A stretch of 32,595 nucleotides of DNA. Origin: Rhodopirellula sp. GTDB lineage: Bacteria; Planctomycetota; Planctomycetia; Pirellulales; Pirellulaceae. Both the position numbers and the translations under genes were made by a program. The notes beneath the pieces are model-generated. The model was not told the origin of the DNA. It made no database searches and was given only the letters and a program-made list of their open reading frames with translations. The DNA is taken from the NCBI GenBank assembly GCA_002712845.1, contig PAUV01000099.1, positions 1 to 32,595 of the forward strand, read 5' to 3'. Shown piece by piece: positions 23,942 through 32,431 of the stretch. Each line of letters begins with the position of its first letter. Positions within the stretch are counted from its first letter, which is position 1.

Positions 23942-24975
23942 CCGCGTTTTAGCTTTCCAGCAAAACCAAAGCCCATACCCGCAAGCAATCCGCCAATATG
24001 GGCTCCATTGGCCACATCACCAATCAAGGGTGTGATGCAAACGACCAACCAACCTAACATCAAGACAACATTGGTCTGCACGAGATGAATCGGATACCCA
24101 GGGTCAACTTTGGGTCGTATCCAAAGAAAGCCAAACAACCCATAAACCGCTCCCGATGCACCAATGGCAAACGGTGATCCACTCATGGTTTTGGCTAAAA
24201 AATCAAGCGGTGTTCCTTGAAAGATTGGTTGCAGCACCGCAGTGTCCGGCAACATCACCTGAAGTAACATCCCGGATACCTGGGTCATCACAAGCACCAC
24301 AAGGAAGAACAAAGATCCATGCAGTTTTTCAATGACCGAACCTAGAAAGTAAATCCAAACCATGTTGAACAGCAGATGAAATTCATCTCCGTGCAAAAAC
24401 ATCGGAGTCACGAATCTCCAGATCTGACCTGTTTCCACCGAAGCAAATGGATCACCTCCAGATTTCACATAATCTTTTCTGTCAACAAACGACAGCGTGT
24501 CATAGACCTGTTCTTCCAGCGTAACTTTCCCTGGAGCTCTTGATCGACGTGGTTGTCCGAAGTGGGTTGTCAGGCTGGCGATGACCGACAGAATGATGAT
24601 GGCAATCGTGACCGGATACCCAGACTGTTTCAGGGGAGCACGAATCGGCTCACCTAACGACGACTTGCTAACGTTCGCAACACGCTCAATTTCGACGGCA
24701 CGTTTTTGCCGCGCCATCTCAGCCGCAATCTGTTCCTGTCGAACCCGAGTGGCCTCTCGCTTGACCTGATAACGAGGCTGTTCAGGATCCAAACGAAAAT
24801 CAGCGAGATCTTTTTTGGATTGCTCAATCTGCCTTTCATCGCGAACCCAGATATCCCAGTTAGAATCTGGAGAATCACTTTCAGGATCGCAGCTTGCATC
24901 AATCGACTGAGTGACGAGGTAGTCACAGAATCGTTGAGCCAATTCCGAGTTTTCCAGTGTGCCGATTCGCCGCAT
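23938..24975 (-). CDS. Rhomboid intramembrane serine protease with N-terminal cytoplasmic domain
   Basis: The 345-residue product carries the rhomboid core: FHLLFNMVWIYFLGSVIE (helix 2 with the His/Asn region), GASGAVYGLFGFLW with nucleophile Ser274, and NGAHIGGLLAGMGFGF with catalytic His326. About six membrane segments are present. The N-terminal domain (1-75: MRRIGTLENSELAQRFCDYL, WDIWVRDERQIEQSKKDLADF) resembles the small cytoplasmic domain of GlpG-type rhomboids. A charged helix (about 80-105) links it to the membrane. A hydrophilic segment with YDTLSFVDRKDYVKSGGDPFA follows helix 1. The ATG at 24975 is preferred over the TTG at 25029. It is first in an operon with the MATE gene, and its substrates are unknown. 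Confidence 0.93.
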   Translation of the reverse strand: MRRIGTLENSELAQRFCDYLVTQSIDASCDPESDSPDSNWDIWVRDERQIEQSKKDLADFRLDPEQPRYQVKREATRVRQEQIAAEMARQKRAVEIERVANVSKSSLGEPIRAPLKQSGYPVTIAIIILSVIASLTTHFGQPRRSRAPGKVTLEEQVYDTLSFVDRKDYVKSGGDPFASVETGQIWRFVTPMFLHGDEFHLLFNMVWIYFLGSVIEKLHGSLFFLVVLVMTQVSGMLLQVMLPDTAVLQPIFQGTPLDFLAKTMSGSPFAIGASGAVYGLFGFLWIRPKVDPGYPIHLVQTNVVLMLGWLVVCITPLIGDVANGAHIGGLLAGMGFGFAGKLKRG

Positions 24976-25193
24976 CGTATTGTTTCCGCCCTGAAATTCA
25001 CCTGAAAGCGACCGCTGACCCGCGATCAATCCCCATTTTGCGGGGATTCTCTGGTCGCATTGTTACGTCTCCCATGCAAAGCCTCCAAGCCGCCCATTGC
25101 AGAAAGTTGCAGGAAAGATCGGAAAATACGGTTTGTTTCCGTTTTTTAGCGGTAAATTAACGGTCGGTTACGTGTCTTGACCCCACATGAGAC

Positions 25194-25223
25194 TTGCCGA
25201 ATCGTCCGACTGGTTAATAATAT
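25194..25223 (+). promoter_or_regulatory. Candidate promoter for the IscA-type gene
   Basis: TTGCCG (25194-25199) and TAATAT (25218-25223) are 18 bp apart, each matching four of six consensus positions. They lie about 90 bp upstream of the ATG. This is a weak call by eye. Confidence 0.25.
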
Positions 25224-25311
25224 GGTGGCTCGGGGGTCATATTTCCTAGAGTGGCACCCCCACAATTTCAAATCGACCAATTCTCGTCCATGACGAAGGG
25301 TAATACAAAAG

Positions 25312-25644
25312 ATGGCAGTCAAACTGAGCGAACGAGCAGCGGAAGAGGTCAAGCGGTTCCAGAAAGAGCATAATTTCGGTGACGACATGGTACTGCGAAT
25401 CGGCATTGCTGCAGGTGGCTGCAGTGGCTTCAGCTATACCTTGAATTTTGACGACAGCTTTGATGACAAAGCAGACACCAAGTACGAGTGCCACGACGTC
25501 GCCGTCGTTGTCGACAAAAAAAGTGCTTTGTATCTCGATGGAACCACTGTCGACTGGTACGAGAGCTTGGAAAAGCAAGGCTTCACATTCGAGAATCCGA
25601 ACGCAACAAAGAGTTGTGGTTGCGGCAGCTCTTTCCAAGCATAG
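25312..25644 (+). CDS. IscA/HesB-family iron-sulfur cluster assembly protein
   Basis: The 110-residue product is a complete A-type carrier, the class that receives Fe-S clusters and passes them to target proteins in the cytoplasm. The three cluster-binding cysteines are present: Cys37 in GGCSGFSY, and Cys102 and Cys104 in SCGCGSSF at the C-terminus. Other family marks are the N-terminal [13 protein letters not shown] helix and [18 protein letters not shown]. Length is normal for the family. The ATG at 25312 has AAGGG about 12 bases upstream, which is distant. No isc or suf genes lie nearby. A strong terminator 75 bp after the stop ends a single-gene transcript. Confidence 0.95.
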   Translation: MAVKLSERAAEEVKRFQKEHNFGDDMVLRIGIAAGGCSGFSYTLNFDDSFDDKADTKYECHDVAVVVDKKSALYLDGTTVDWYESLEKQGFTFENPNATKSCGCGSSFQA

Positions 25645-25719
25645 GTATGAACCTGGCTGCACATCACCCCTAGGTCGATTCAACAGAACGTCTTGCTGAG
25701 CGGTTGATTGAACAAAGCT

Positions 25720-25756
25720 AAGGTAGAGTTGCACGATTGCAACTCTGCCTTTTTTT
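25720..25756 (+). terminator. Strong Rho-independent terminator after the IscA-type gene
   Basis: A 14-bp stem (25720-25733 with 25738-25751, one G-T pair) closes a CGAT tetraloop, and the T-run 25750-25756 follows. It is the clearest terminator in the window. The A-rich left arm also fits weaker termination on the opposite strand. Confidence 0.9.
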
Positions 25757-25849
25757 GTGTCGACAGTCGAACTCTGGTCAAATCGAACTCTCGCTTAATC
25801 GTTGTCCTGCGAATATTCCCATCGCAACCCCTATCAATTGCAACACAAC

Positions 25850-27316
25850 ATGAATCGCTTCGCTCTGGCAGCCTTCTGCCTATTGTTATTCTGCAACGAT
25901 GCTCTGTCGGCCAACAAACCCAATGTTTTGCTACTTCTGGTCGACGATCTGAAGCCCTCATTCGGAGCCTATGGTGAACAGTGGGTCCACTCGCCCAACC
26001 TTGATCGGCTCGCTGCGTCTGGAACCCGCTTCGACTCCGCCTATTGCAATCAAGCAGTGTGCGCCCCCTCGCGAAATAATCTTCTGGCAGGATCACGCTC
26101 CACATCAACCGGTGTCTACAGCCTCGGCTATCACATTCGGCGAGCGATTCCTGATGTTGTCACGCTTCCCCAACATTTCAAAAACCACGGTTACCATTCA
26201 GCTGGAATTGGCAAAGTTTTCCACGTGGGTCATGGCAACATCAACGACAAGTTATCGTGGAGTGTTCCATTCCAACCTGACAAAGTCATTGACTACGTGC
26301 TTGACGAGAGTACCGGTGGCAAACTGACGCGAGAAGAGGCTTACTTCAGCAATCAAAAGCTTGGACAGATCAAGTCGCTTCCACGTGGTGCCGCATGGGA
26401 GAAGGCAGACGTTGATGATGAAGCGTATGCAGATGGTCGCATTGCAACCGAGGGAATCAAACGCTTGCAAGCGTATCGCAAATCGGAAGAACCCTTCTTT
26501 CTGGCACTCGGTTTTACAAAACCACACCTGCCATTCTGTGCTCCGACAAAATACTGGGATCTCTACGACCGGGAAAAATTACCAACCGCCGCCTACACAC
26601 AGCCACCAAAAAACGCACCCCGATATGCAGGAAAAACTTTGGGCGAGCTGAATCAGTACAAACCAGTTCCCCAAGAAGGACCACTTTCGGAAGAGATGAC
26701 TCGAACGTTGATACACGGTTATTACGCATCACTCAGCTATATGGATGCTCAGATTGGACGCGTCCTGGACGAACTACAACGACTTCAATTGCAGGACGAC
26801 ACGATCATCGTCCTATGGGGCGACCATGGTTATCACCTGGGCGATCATGGCACTTGGACCAAGCACACCAATTACGAACAAGCCAACCGCATACCGTTAG
26901 TCATCGTTGCACCGGGTACAACCCGTGCGGGAACCTCGAACCAGTCCCCTGTCGAAACGGTTGACATCTACCCCACTCTCTGCGAATTGGCGGGACTGCC
27001 GACGACCGAGGGTCCTCAGCCAATTGACGGCGAAAGCCTGGTCCCGATTCTCAACGGGACTGCTGATTCGGTTTCAGACCACGCGTACCACTGCTTTCCC
27101 AAGGGTGGAAAAATGGGGCGAGCTATTCGGACCCAACGCTATCGGATGGTTGAATGGAAGCCGATGAGATCCTCTGCACCAACCGAATATGAACTCTACG
27201 ATTACCAGATTGATCCTCTCGAAAAGACCAATCTCGCTGCAAACATGCCAAAGGTCCTCGAGAGCATGAAACAAATTCTCGCACAGCACCCACCTGCCAT
27301 GAAGCCACGTAGGTAG
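25850..27316 (+). CDS. Secreted sulfatase, iduronate-2-sulfatase-like
   Basis: The 488-residue product starts with a signal peptide (MNRFALAAFCLLLFCNDALSA) and belongs to the formylglycine-dependent sulfatases. The metal-binding VDDLKPSFGAYG start and the CAPSR motif (Cys71, converted to formylglycine in active enzymes) are intact. The His/Lys motif KPHLPFCAPTKYWDLYD and WGDHGYHLGDHGTWTKH are close to the iduronate-sulfatase subgroup. It would hydrolyse sulfate esters of polysaccharides in the periplasm or outside the cell. Planctomycetes are known for large sulfatase sets used on algal polysaccharides. The frame is open from a TTG at 25802, but the ATG at 25850 opens directly on the signal peptide. 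An activating formylglycine enzyme is not in the window. Confidence 0.95.
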   Translation: MNRFALAAFCLLLFCNDALSANKPNVLLLLVDDLKPSFGAYGEQWVHSPNLDRLAASGTRFDSAYCNQAVCAPSRNNLLAGSRSTSTGVYSLGYHIRRAIPDVVTLPQHFKNHGYHSAGIGKVFHVGHGNINDKLSWSVPFQPDKVIDYVLDESTGGKLTREEAYFSNQKLGQIKSLPRGAAWEKADVDDEAYADGRIATEGIKRLQAYRKSEEPFFLALGFTKPHLPFCAPTKYWDLYDREKLPTAAYTQPPKNAPRYAGKTLGELNQYKPVPQEGPLSEEMTRTLIHGYYASLSYMDAQIGRVLDELQRLQLQDDTIIVLWGDHGYHLGDHGTWTKHTNYEQANRIPLVIVAPGTTRAGTSNQSPVETVDIYPTLCELAGLPTTEGPQPIDGESLVPILNGTADSVSDHAYHCFPKGGKMGRAIRTQRYRMVEWKPMRSSAPTEYELYDYQIDPLEKTNLAANMPKVLESMKQILAQHPPAMKPRR

Positions 27317-27470
27317 CCTCTACTGCAGAAAGCCTGAGCGATTAGAGGGATGCAGGAAACTAAAAGGTGCGAAAAGTTGCACTAATCAAAAAAAGCTGCA
27401 ACGCATGAGCAAAGCGACTGCTCTGTCTAAGCCTCGCTTTCATCTGATTCTTGCATTCGCGACAATCGTT

Positions 27471-27911
27471 TCAGCACTCGAACCAGATTTCGCGTGTCGC
27501 AAACTCGACACTATTGCCAGCAGGGTCACGACAATAGATCGAATGACCTCCCGTTGGCCATTCGATCTCGGCTTCGATTGCAATCTTCCGATTCGAAAGA
27601 TTATCGCGAACCGCATCCACTTGTTGTGGCAAAATTTCAAACGCGAAATGAGATGGTCCAGTGCTGCCATGCCTAGGAATCATTTGATCGCCTATGAGCA
27701 CAGTGCCACTCTCTGTGGCATGCGGATTAAAGATAAGCAACATTCCCTGCCCAACACGAAAAAACACATGCCTTCCCGGTTCAATGGAAACCACCGTTAG
27801 CCCGACCACCTGTTCGTAAAAGTCATGAGCTGCTGACAGACATTCACAGTAAACCACGGTTTCCAAAATCCCTTGAGGTTTCGGACCCAGGGTGTCTTTG
27901 GCATAACCCAT
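27471..27911 (-). CDS. VOC-family (glyoxalase/dioxygenase-fold) protein
   Basis: The 146-residue product shows the two beta-alpha-beta-beta-beta modules of the vicinal oxygen chelate superfamily: GILETVVYCECLSAAHDFYEQVVGL, HVFFRVGQGMLLIFNP, GPSHFAFEI, and the C-terminal GHSIYCRDPAGNSVEFATRE with the usual metal-ligand glutamate. Such proteins include glyoxalase I, fosfomycin and bleomycin resistance proteins and extradiol dioxygenases, and the sequence alone does not say which. It is cytoplasmic, with no signal peptide. The ATG at 27911 gives a normal length. A TTG at 27950 would add 13 residues. It is convergent with the sulfatase gene and divergent from the SASA esterase gene. Confidence 0.85.
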   Translation of the reverse strand: MGYAKDTLGPKPQGILETVVYCECLSAAHDFYEQVVGLTVVSIEPGRHVFFRVGQGMLLIFNPHATESGTVLIGDQMIPRHGSTGPSHFAFEILPQQVDAVRDNLSNRKIAIEAEIEWPTGGHSIYCRDPAGNSVEFATREIWFEC

Positions 27912-27963
27912 GTCATGCGCTGGTTCTATTTCCCGATCAACCACGATCAATCACTTGTACTTT

Positions 27964-27991
27964 CATCAACAGGCAGCCATCAACAGGCAGC
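27964..27991. repeat. 14-bp tandem duplication between VOC and SASA genes
   Basis: CATCAACAGGCAGC is repeated perfectly at 27964-27977 and 27978-27991, in the divergent gap (27912-28205) that should also hold both promoters. Confidence 0.85.
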
Positions 27992-28205
27992 GGATATCGC
28001 ACCACAACGCGATGCTGATTACATTTTTCAGGGACATACACGCTTGAGCACTCAAAATAACATTAGAATTTCAATAGCAACGGACCACAACGATCCAATA
28101 GCGTCACACTCACTCGTCTGCTCTTTGATCCAGAACACAATGTTTCGATGGACATTGCCCCTGCCTGCCCCGATTACTGTTTCACTTCGTCAAACTGAGT
28201 CTCCC

Positions 28206-29447
28206 ATGCCTCTGTGCCAAATGCGTGTCACCTTTGCTGTGACCCTATTTCTGTTTCCTTTGTTCGGTGCCACCCTATCAGCTTCAGACCAAGGTCCACT
28301 CAAGGTATTCATTTTGGCAGGCCAGTCAAACATGGAGGGTCACGCCAAGGTCGAAACATTTGATTACCTGGCAGACGACCCAAAGACTGCTCCGCTACTT
28401 GGGAAAATGCGTGATGCATCGGGAGAGCCACACACTTGCGACGGGGCATGGATCTCCTATTTCACTGGCGCTGGCGACAAGAATGGCGAGGGGTACGGGC
28501 GTTTGACGTCCGGTTACGGGTCTCGCCGCAACCCGGCAGAAGATGGTGGCAAAATCGGACCTGAATTTACGTTTGGCATCACGATGGACGATGCTTTCGA
28601 TGAGGACGTACTAATCATCAAAACGGCATGGGGTGGCAAATCGCTGTTTTATGACTATCGCCCGCCGAGTGCTGGTCCTTACCAACAATCTGATGCTGAT
28701 AAGGAACGGGAACGCAATTCACCGGAAAACGCCGGGCATTACTACCGATTGATGATCAAACATATCAATCATGTGTTGTCCGACATTGGACGGGTTTGCC
28801 CGAATTACAAATCAGATGACGGCTACGAAATCGCTGGCTTCGTCTGGTTCCAAGGTTTCAATGACATGGTCAATCGCAATGCCTATCCGGAAACAGCGAA
28901 AGACACATCCACCAATCGTTTCGAGGCCTATACCCAAAACCTTGGGCACCTGATTCGTGATCTCCGAAAAGACCTCAAAGCTCCGGAACTTCCTGTGGTG
29001 ATTGGAGTGATGGGCGTCGGGGGTAAGAATCCGAATGAAAAAAACGCGGAATTCCGTGACGCGATGGCTGCCACCGCTGACATCGCTGATCTACAAGGAA
29101 CAGTGACGCCCATTCAGACCTCAGAATTCTGGGATGCGTCACTCGCGGCGATTGATGACAAACGTGGAAAGGTTCGCCAGATGCGATACTTACTTCGCAC
29201 AAAGAACAAAAACCATGCCAACAAAGATGGCAATATGACTGCACAACAGCAACAAGACTTTGTGACACAGTATGAGTCAGACTTGATCACAGCAGCAGAG
29301 CGTGCTCAATGGCAACGCGGTGCATCCAATGCAGGTTACCACTACCTTGGCTGCGCGAAGACTTTTGCCACCATGGGCGAGGCGTTCGCCAACGCCATCC
29401 TTTCACAGCGAAAAAAACAGGCGGTTGGGAATGCAGCAGGCAGATAG
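28206..29447 (+). CDS. Secreted SASA/CE6-type carbohydrate acetyl-esterase (sialate O-acetylesterase-like)
   Basis: The 413-residue product has a signal peptide (MRVTFAVTLFLFPLFGATLSA after a short lead) and the SGNH-type esterase fold of the sialate O-acetylesterase/CE6 group. The nucleophile block is FILAGQSNMEGH (Ser41). IIKTAWGGKSLFYDYRPP, GFVWFQGFNDM and the C-terminal NAGYHYLGCAKTFATMGEAFANAI, with the probable catalytic His, follow the family order. Members remove acetyl groups from polysaccharides such as xylan or from sialic acids. The substrate here is unknown. The frame is open from 27873, and ATGs at 28140, 28206 and 28221 are possible. I chose 28206 because it gives a compact signal peptide. 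It lies near the sulfatase and the EF-hand hydrolase. Confidence 0.85.
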   Translation: MPLCQMRVTFAVTLFLFPLFGATLSASDQGPLKVFILAGQSNMEGHAKVETFDYLADDPKTAPLLGKMRDASGEPHTCDGAWISYFTGAGDKNGEGYGRLTSGYGSRRNPAEDGGKIGPEFTFGITMDDAFDEDVLIIKTAWGGKSLFYDYRPPSAGPYQQSDADKERERNSPENAGHYYRLMIKHINHVLSDIGRVCPNYKSDDGYEIAGFVWFQGFNDMVNRNAYPETAKDTSTNRFEAYTQNLGHLIRDLRKDLKAPELPVVIGVMGVGGKNPNEKNAEFRDAMAATADIADLQGTVTPIQTSEFWDASLAAIDDKRGKVRQMRYLLRTKNKNHANKDGNMTAQQQQDFVTQYESDLITAAERAQWQRGASNAGYHYLGCAKTFATMGEAFANAILSQRKKQAVGNAAGR

Positions 29448-29520
29448 AGAAGCTTCATCTCTGATTGCACAGGCTTCCCAGTGATCATTCCTGTTTGGGT
29501 GATCAACTACAGTCACACCC

Positions 29521-30678
29521 TCAAGGCGCGTCAGGACGTAGCTTAGAGTCAAAGAACTGAATCGATTTTTCAATCAATTCATCACGACTGTCCTTGGAAC
29601 CACCAAATCCATGACCTCCACCAACCACTTTATACAACGTGGTCTCAACACCTGATGCCTTCAGGGCAGCGTGTAGAATTTCGCTTTGATTGAATGGCAC
29701 CAACTGATCCTTGTCACCATGAAGATGTAAAAAGGGAGGATCGCCTGCGCTGGCATAATTCGCAGGATTGGCGCGCTGCACCTTCTCTGGACTCTTCTGA
29801 ATCGCGGCACCGATAAAACGAGACTCGGGCGAATCAGCAGCATCATGATTGATTCTGCTGGGAAAATCATTCATACGAAGAAAATCACTCGGTCCAAACC
29901 AGTTACACACAGCCTGAACTTTGGACGAAGCTTTTCGTGTGACTGGATGCGTATCAAACTGATCAACATCATTGGTGGTACCCAGCAAGGACACTAGGTG
30001 CCCCCCTGCGGAGGAACCCCACACACCAAATCGTTGTGGATCGAGATTGTACTTATCTGCATGCAACCTCAGGAAACTTACTGCAGCCTTGCAATCTTCG
30101 ATCGCGGCAGGAAAAACAGCCTCACCGCTTAGACGATACTCGACCGATGCGACAGCATAACCACGCTGCAGTAGTTGAAGAACGGCGGGTCCCCCGCCAG
30201 CCTTGGAACCACTTTTCCACCCACCCCCATGAATCCAGATGACCAGTGCCGTGGGCTTCGTAGACTTGGGCCGATACAGATCGAGCGGCAACTTTCTGCC
30301 TTCAATTACTTCGTAGACGAGATCCCGATCGACGATCGCCCCTTGAGGCAAGCGAATACGATCGTTGCCCGAGCCCCCCGCGTTTCGACGTCCATTGCTT
30401 TCGGACCGACGACTCGCACGAAAGCGATCATCCTCTTTTCTCGAGAGTCTGCCATCCCCATCCCGATCAATCTGCTTGAACAATCCAGCAGGGAAACGCT
30501 TTGGAAACTCCTCCCGACTCAAATAGCCATCGCTGTTCGTATCCCACTGCTCGAAGGGGCTGCCCGCAGCCTTTGCATTTGCACCTGACTGCGCGGCGAC
30601 ATTTCCACAAACCACAGACAGACAAACAACGAATGCAATGCTCAGCGGTGGTTCGACGCGTGAAGTCCAAGTCAGCAT
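29521..30678 (-). CDS. Secreted EF-hand plus alpha/beta-hydrolase (BD-FAE-like esterase)
   Basis: The 385-residue product has a signal peptide (hydrophobic LSIAFVVCLSVVCGNVAA, cleaved before QSGA), two EF-hand calcium loops (DTNSDGYLSREE, about 46-57; DRDGDGRLSRKE, about 71-82) and a basic Ser/Gly linker. The esterase domain (from about 110) has the HGGGW oxyanion motif (about 150), GSSAGGH with nucleophile Ser223, HGDKDQLVP with the acidic residue, and GGGHGFGG with the catalytic His. It fits the hormone-sensitive-lipase/feruloyl-esterase-like group acting on small or polysaccharide-bound esters outside the cytoplasm. The ATG at 30678 has GGAG 8 bases upstream. The TTG one codon earlier is unlikely. 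It is convergent with the SASA gene 73 bp away. Confidence 0.92.
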   Translation of the reverse strand: MLTWTSRVEPPLSIAFVVCLSVVCGNVAAQSGANAKAAGSPFEQWDTNSDGYLSREEFPKRFPAGLFKQIDRDGDGRLSRKEDDRFRASRRSESNGRRNAGGSGNDRIRLPQGAIVDRDLVYEVIEGRKLPLDLYRPKSTKPTALVIWIHGGGWKSGSKAGGGPAVLQLLQRGYAVASVEYRLSGEAVFPAAIEDCKAAVSFLRLHADKYNLDPQRFGVWGSSAGGHLVSLLGTTNDVDQFDTHPVTRKASSKVQAVCNWFGPSDFLRMNDFPSRINHDAADSPESRFIGAAIQKSPEKVQRANPANYASAGDPPFLHLHGDKDQLVPFNQSEILHAALKASGVETTLYKVVGGGHGFGGSKDSRDELIEKSIQFFDSKLRPDAP

Positions 30679-30871
30679 CAATGTGTCTCCAAACTGGACA
30701 AGTGAATTCCGGGCTCAAAGTTTACCTGATGGAAGCACCAATCGCAGCCAACTCAGGAGGCTCGAACGAGCAAGTTTGAAAGCGATCTACATTCAATGGG
30801 TGGACCGATTCAAATCCAAACTTAACGCGATTTCGCCCACACGCAACCTACTGAAAGTCTGACTCAGGGAA

Positions 30872-32173
30872 TCAATTCGATTTGGCCGCATGAAACCGGC
30901 GATTGAAAAGATCTGGGTCGAAGGGATTCGCCACAGGTGGCAAACGGTGCGGCGCTGATTTACCACCATGCTCGAGTACGTCTTTCGCTGGTCGCACCCC
31001 CAGTTCATCCGTAGATGAACCCTTGCTTTCCTCTAACGCTCTGTCGAGCGCAGAATCCATCGGGACAAGTGCAGAACTGCCGGAAGCAGGAACAGCGTTG
31101 CGTTCACGACTGATATTTTCCTGAACATCATCATCTCCAGACGCCCCTCCTTGTTCCCGGGACAGTTGCTTCCCGTTTCGAAGAGAATCGGCCGCGATCT
31201 TCACCCAGTAATCGAGCGACTGAATCGCCTTCGTGTTGCGTTGACTTAGAGGAGCTGTACTGCCTCCATGATCAGTCGTGGCCATTACCAGCAATGGGCT
31301 GTTTTGTGGTGCTTGTGCATCGATGTACGAAATCAGCCCCTGCAGGTTGTTGCGGGTAATCGCTGCGGATGCCCGGGATCCCACACTGGGAAGAAGCAAA
31401 TGCCACTCCGTCTCGGGGATTTGATTGTTCACTGTTCGTGCCATGGTCTGGTGACAGATACCACATCGATTAATCAGCATCGGTTGAATGTGGCTTGCAA
31501 AGCGGCGAACCATATCGGTGTCGAACTCAACCGCATCGGAATGATCAGCGTCGAAAGCTGCTGGCCTGATCTCATTCTCGTTATCGACCAAACTCGCGGT
31601 TTGCCCTGTTCCGATTCGGGTAGCCGCGGACTTGATCACGTGCCGGGGAGCCACAAGATTACGAAGCCGATTCTCCAGAATGATTGCTTCTTTGTTGTCA
31701 GGGTCAATACGACGAGCAGCAATCAATTCTTTGGCTGCGAAGTTATAAAGATCGTATCGCACGCACCAACGAGCATCACGCAGGTGGCTCCGCAAGTTTG
31801 GCTTCCCTCTTTGGTCAACGCGAAACTGATACAAGTCTCGAATATTTTCAGCCCAGCAAGCAACACTGGCTCGTGGCAACCGGACCTCTCCACCTGCCGC
31901 AGTGGTCACCATCACGAACTCACCCAGCTGCCTTGCCCGACCAAAGAGCACATTATCGTTTTTCAGCAGCACGCAAGCTTGCTCTTTTGCTTTGTCCACC
32001 GCATGGGTCCTCGTCGCCACCGCGCCAACATTTGCCGGAACTGGTTGCAACGAGACACTTTCATCCGCCACCTGAAGACCAGACCGCAGCAAATCCTGTC
32101 CATCCACAAATGGGCAGCATGAAACAGTCAAGAGAACGACCGCGACGGCGTGGCAGGGAGAAACAATGTGCAT
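30872..32173 (-). CDS. Secreted protein with one CxxCH (c-type haem) motif, function unknown
   Basis: The 433-residue product has a signal peptide (HAVAVVLLTVSCCPFVDG-Q). The N-terminal half has a short beta-rich module (CVLLKNDNVLFGRARQLGEFVMVTT) and a helical TPR-like stretch (FAAKELIAARRIDPDNKEAI). In the middle, FASHIQPMLINRCGICHQ (CGICH at 237-241) looks like the cytochrome-c-like domain found on many planctomycete secreted proteins, and about 80 residues of helix follow. The C-terminal 120 residues are polar and low complexity, and end in NPFDPDLFNRRFHAAKSN. It may bind one haem covalently in the periplasm. An axial Met or His cannot be assigned. The ATG at 32173 has no Shine-Dalgarno site. 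Confidence 0.8.
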   Translation of the reverse strand: MHIVSPCHAVAVVLLTVSCCPFVDGQDLLRSGLQVADESVSLQPVPANVGAVATRTHAVDKAKEQACVLLKNDNVLFGRARQLGEFVMVTTAAGGEVRLPRASVACWAENIRDLYQFRVDQRGKPNLRSHLRDARWCVRYDLYNFAAKELIAARRIDPDNKEAIILENRLRNLVAPRHVIKSAATRIGTGQTASLVDNENEIRPAAFDADHSDAVEFDTDMVRRFASHIQPMLINRCGICHQTMARTVNNQIPETEWHLLLPSVGSRASAAITRNNLQGLISYIDAQAPQNSPLLVMATTDHGGSTAPLSQRNTKAIQSLDYWVKIAADSLRNGKQLSREQGGASGDDDVQENISRERNAVPASGSSALVPMDSALDRALEESKGSSTDELGVRPAKDVLEHGGKSAPHRLPPVANPFDPDLFNRRFHAAKSN

Positions 32174-32431
32174 GGTGGAGGGAATACCAGTTTTCCCAAA
32201 TCGGCGTCAATGCTGGCTTTAACGGCTAAACCACGCAAAAAAACCGGACAAATCTGCGTCCGGACAGAGCTTACAGGCAACCAAAATTTCTCGACAAAGG
32301 GCTGTCACTTTGAATCACACCCCCCAGCCAAGCGATTGATTGCCAACACGCCGGGAACCATACTTCTGTCGTCTCAGGCTCCCACCTTGGTGACGGGAAC
32401 CGCCCTGCCTCCATCATTCCGATAGCAACTC

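Noticed and set aside
27376..27402. GTTGCA/TGCAAC hairpin after the sulfatase gene as a terminator
   Set aside because: The stem is six bases with a 15-base loop and no T-run in either direction.
29482..29505. Paired TGATCA sites between convergent SASA and hydrolase genes as a terminator
   Set aside because: The stem is only six bases, self-complementary, with no T-run.
31268..32122. 284-codon plus-strand frame antisense to the CxxCH gene
   Set aside because: The minus-strand gene has a signal peptide and coherent motifs. The antisense product has none.
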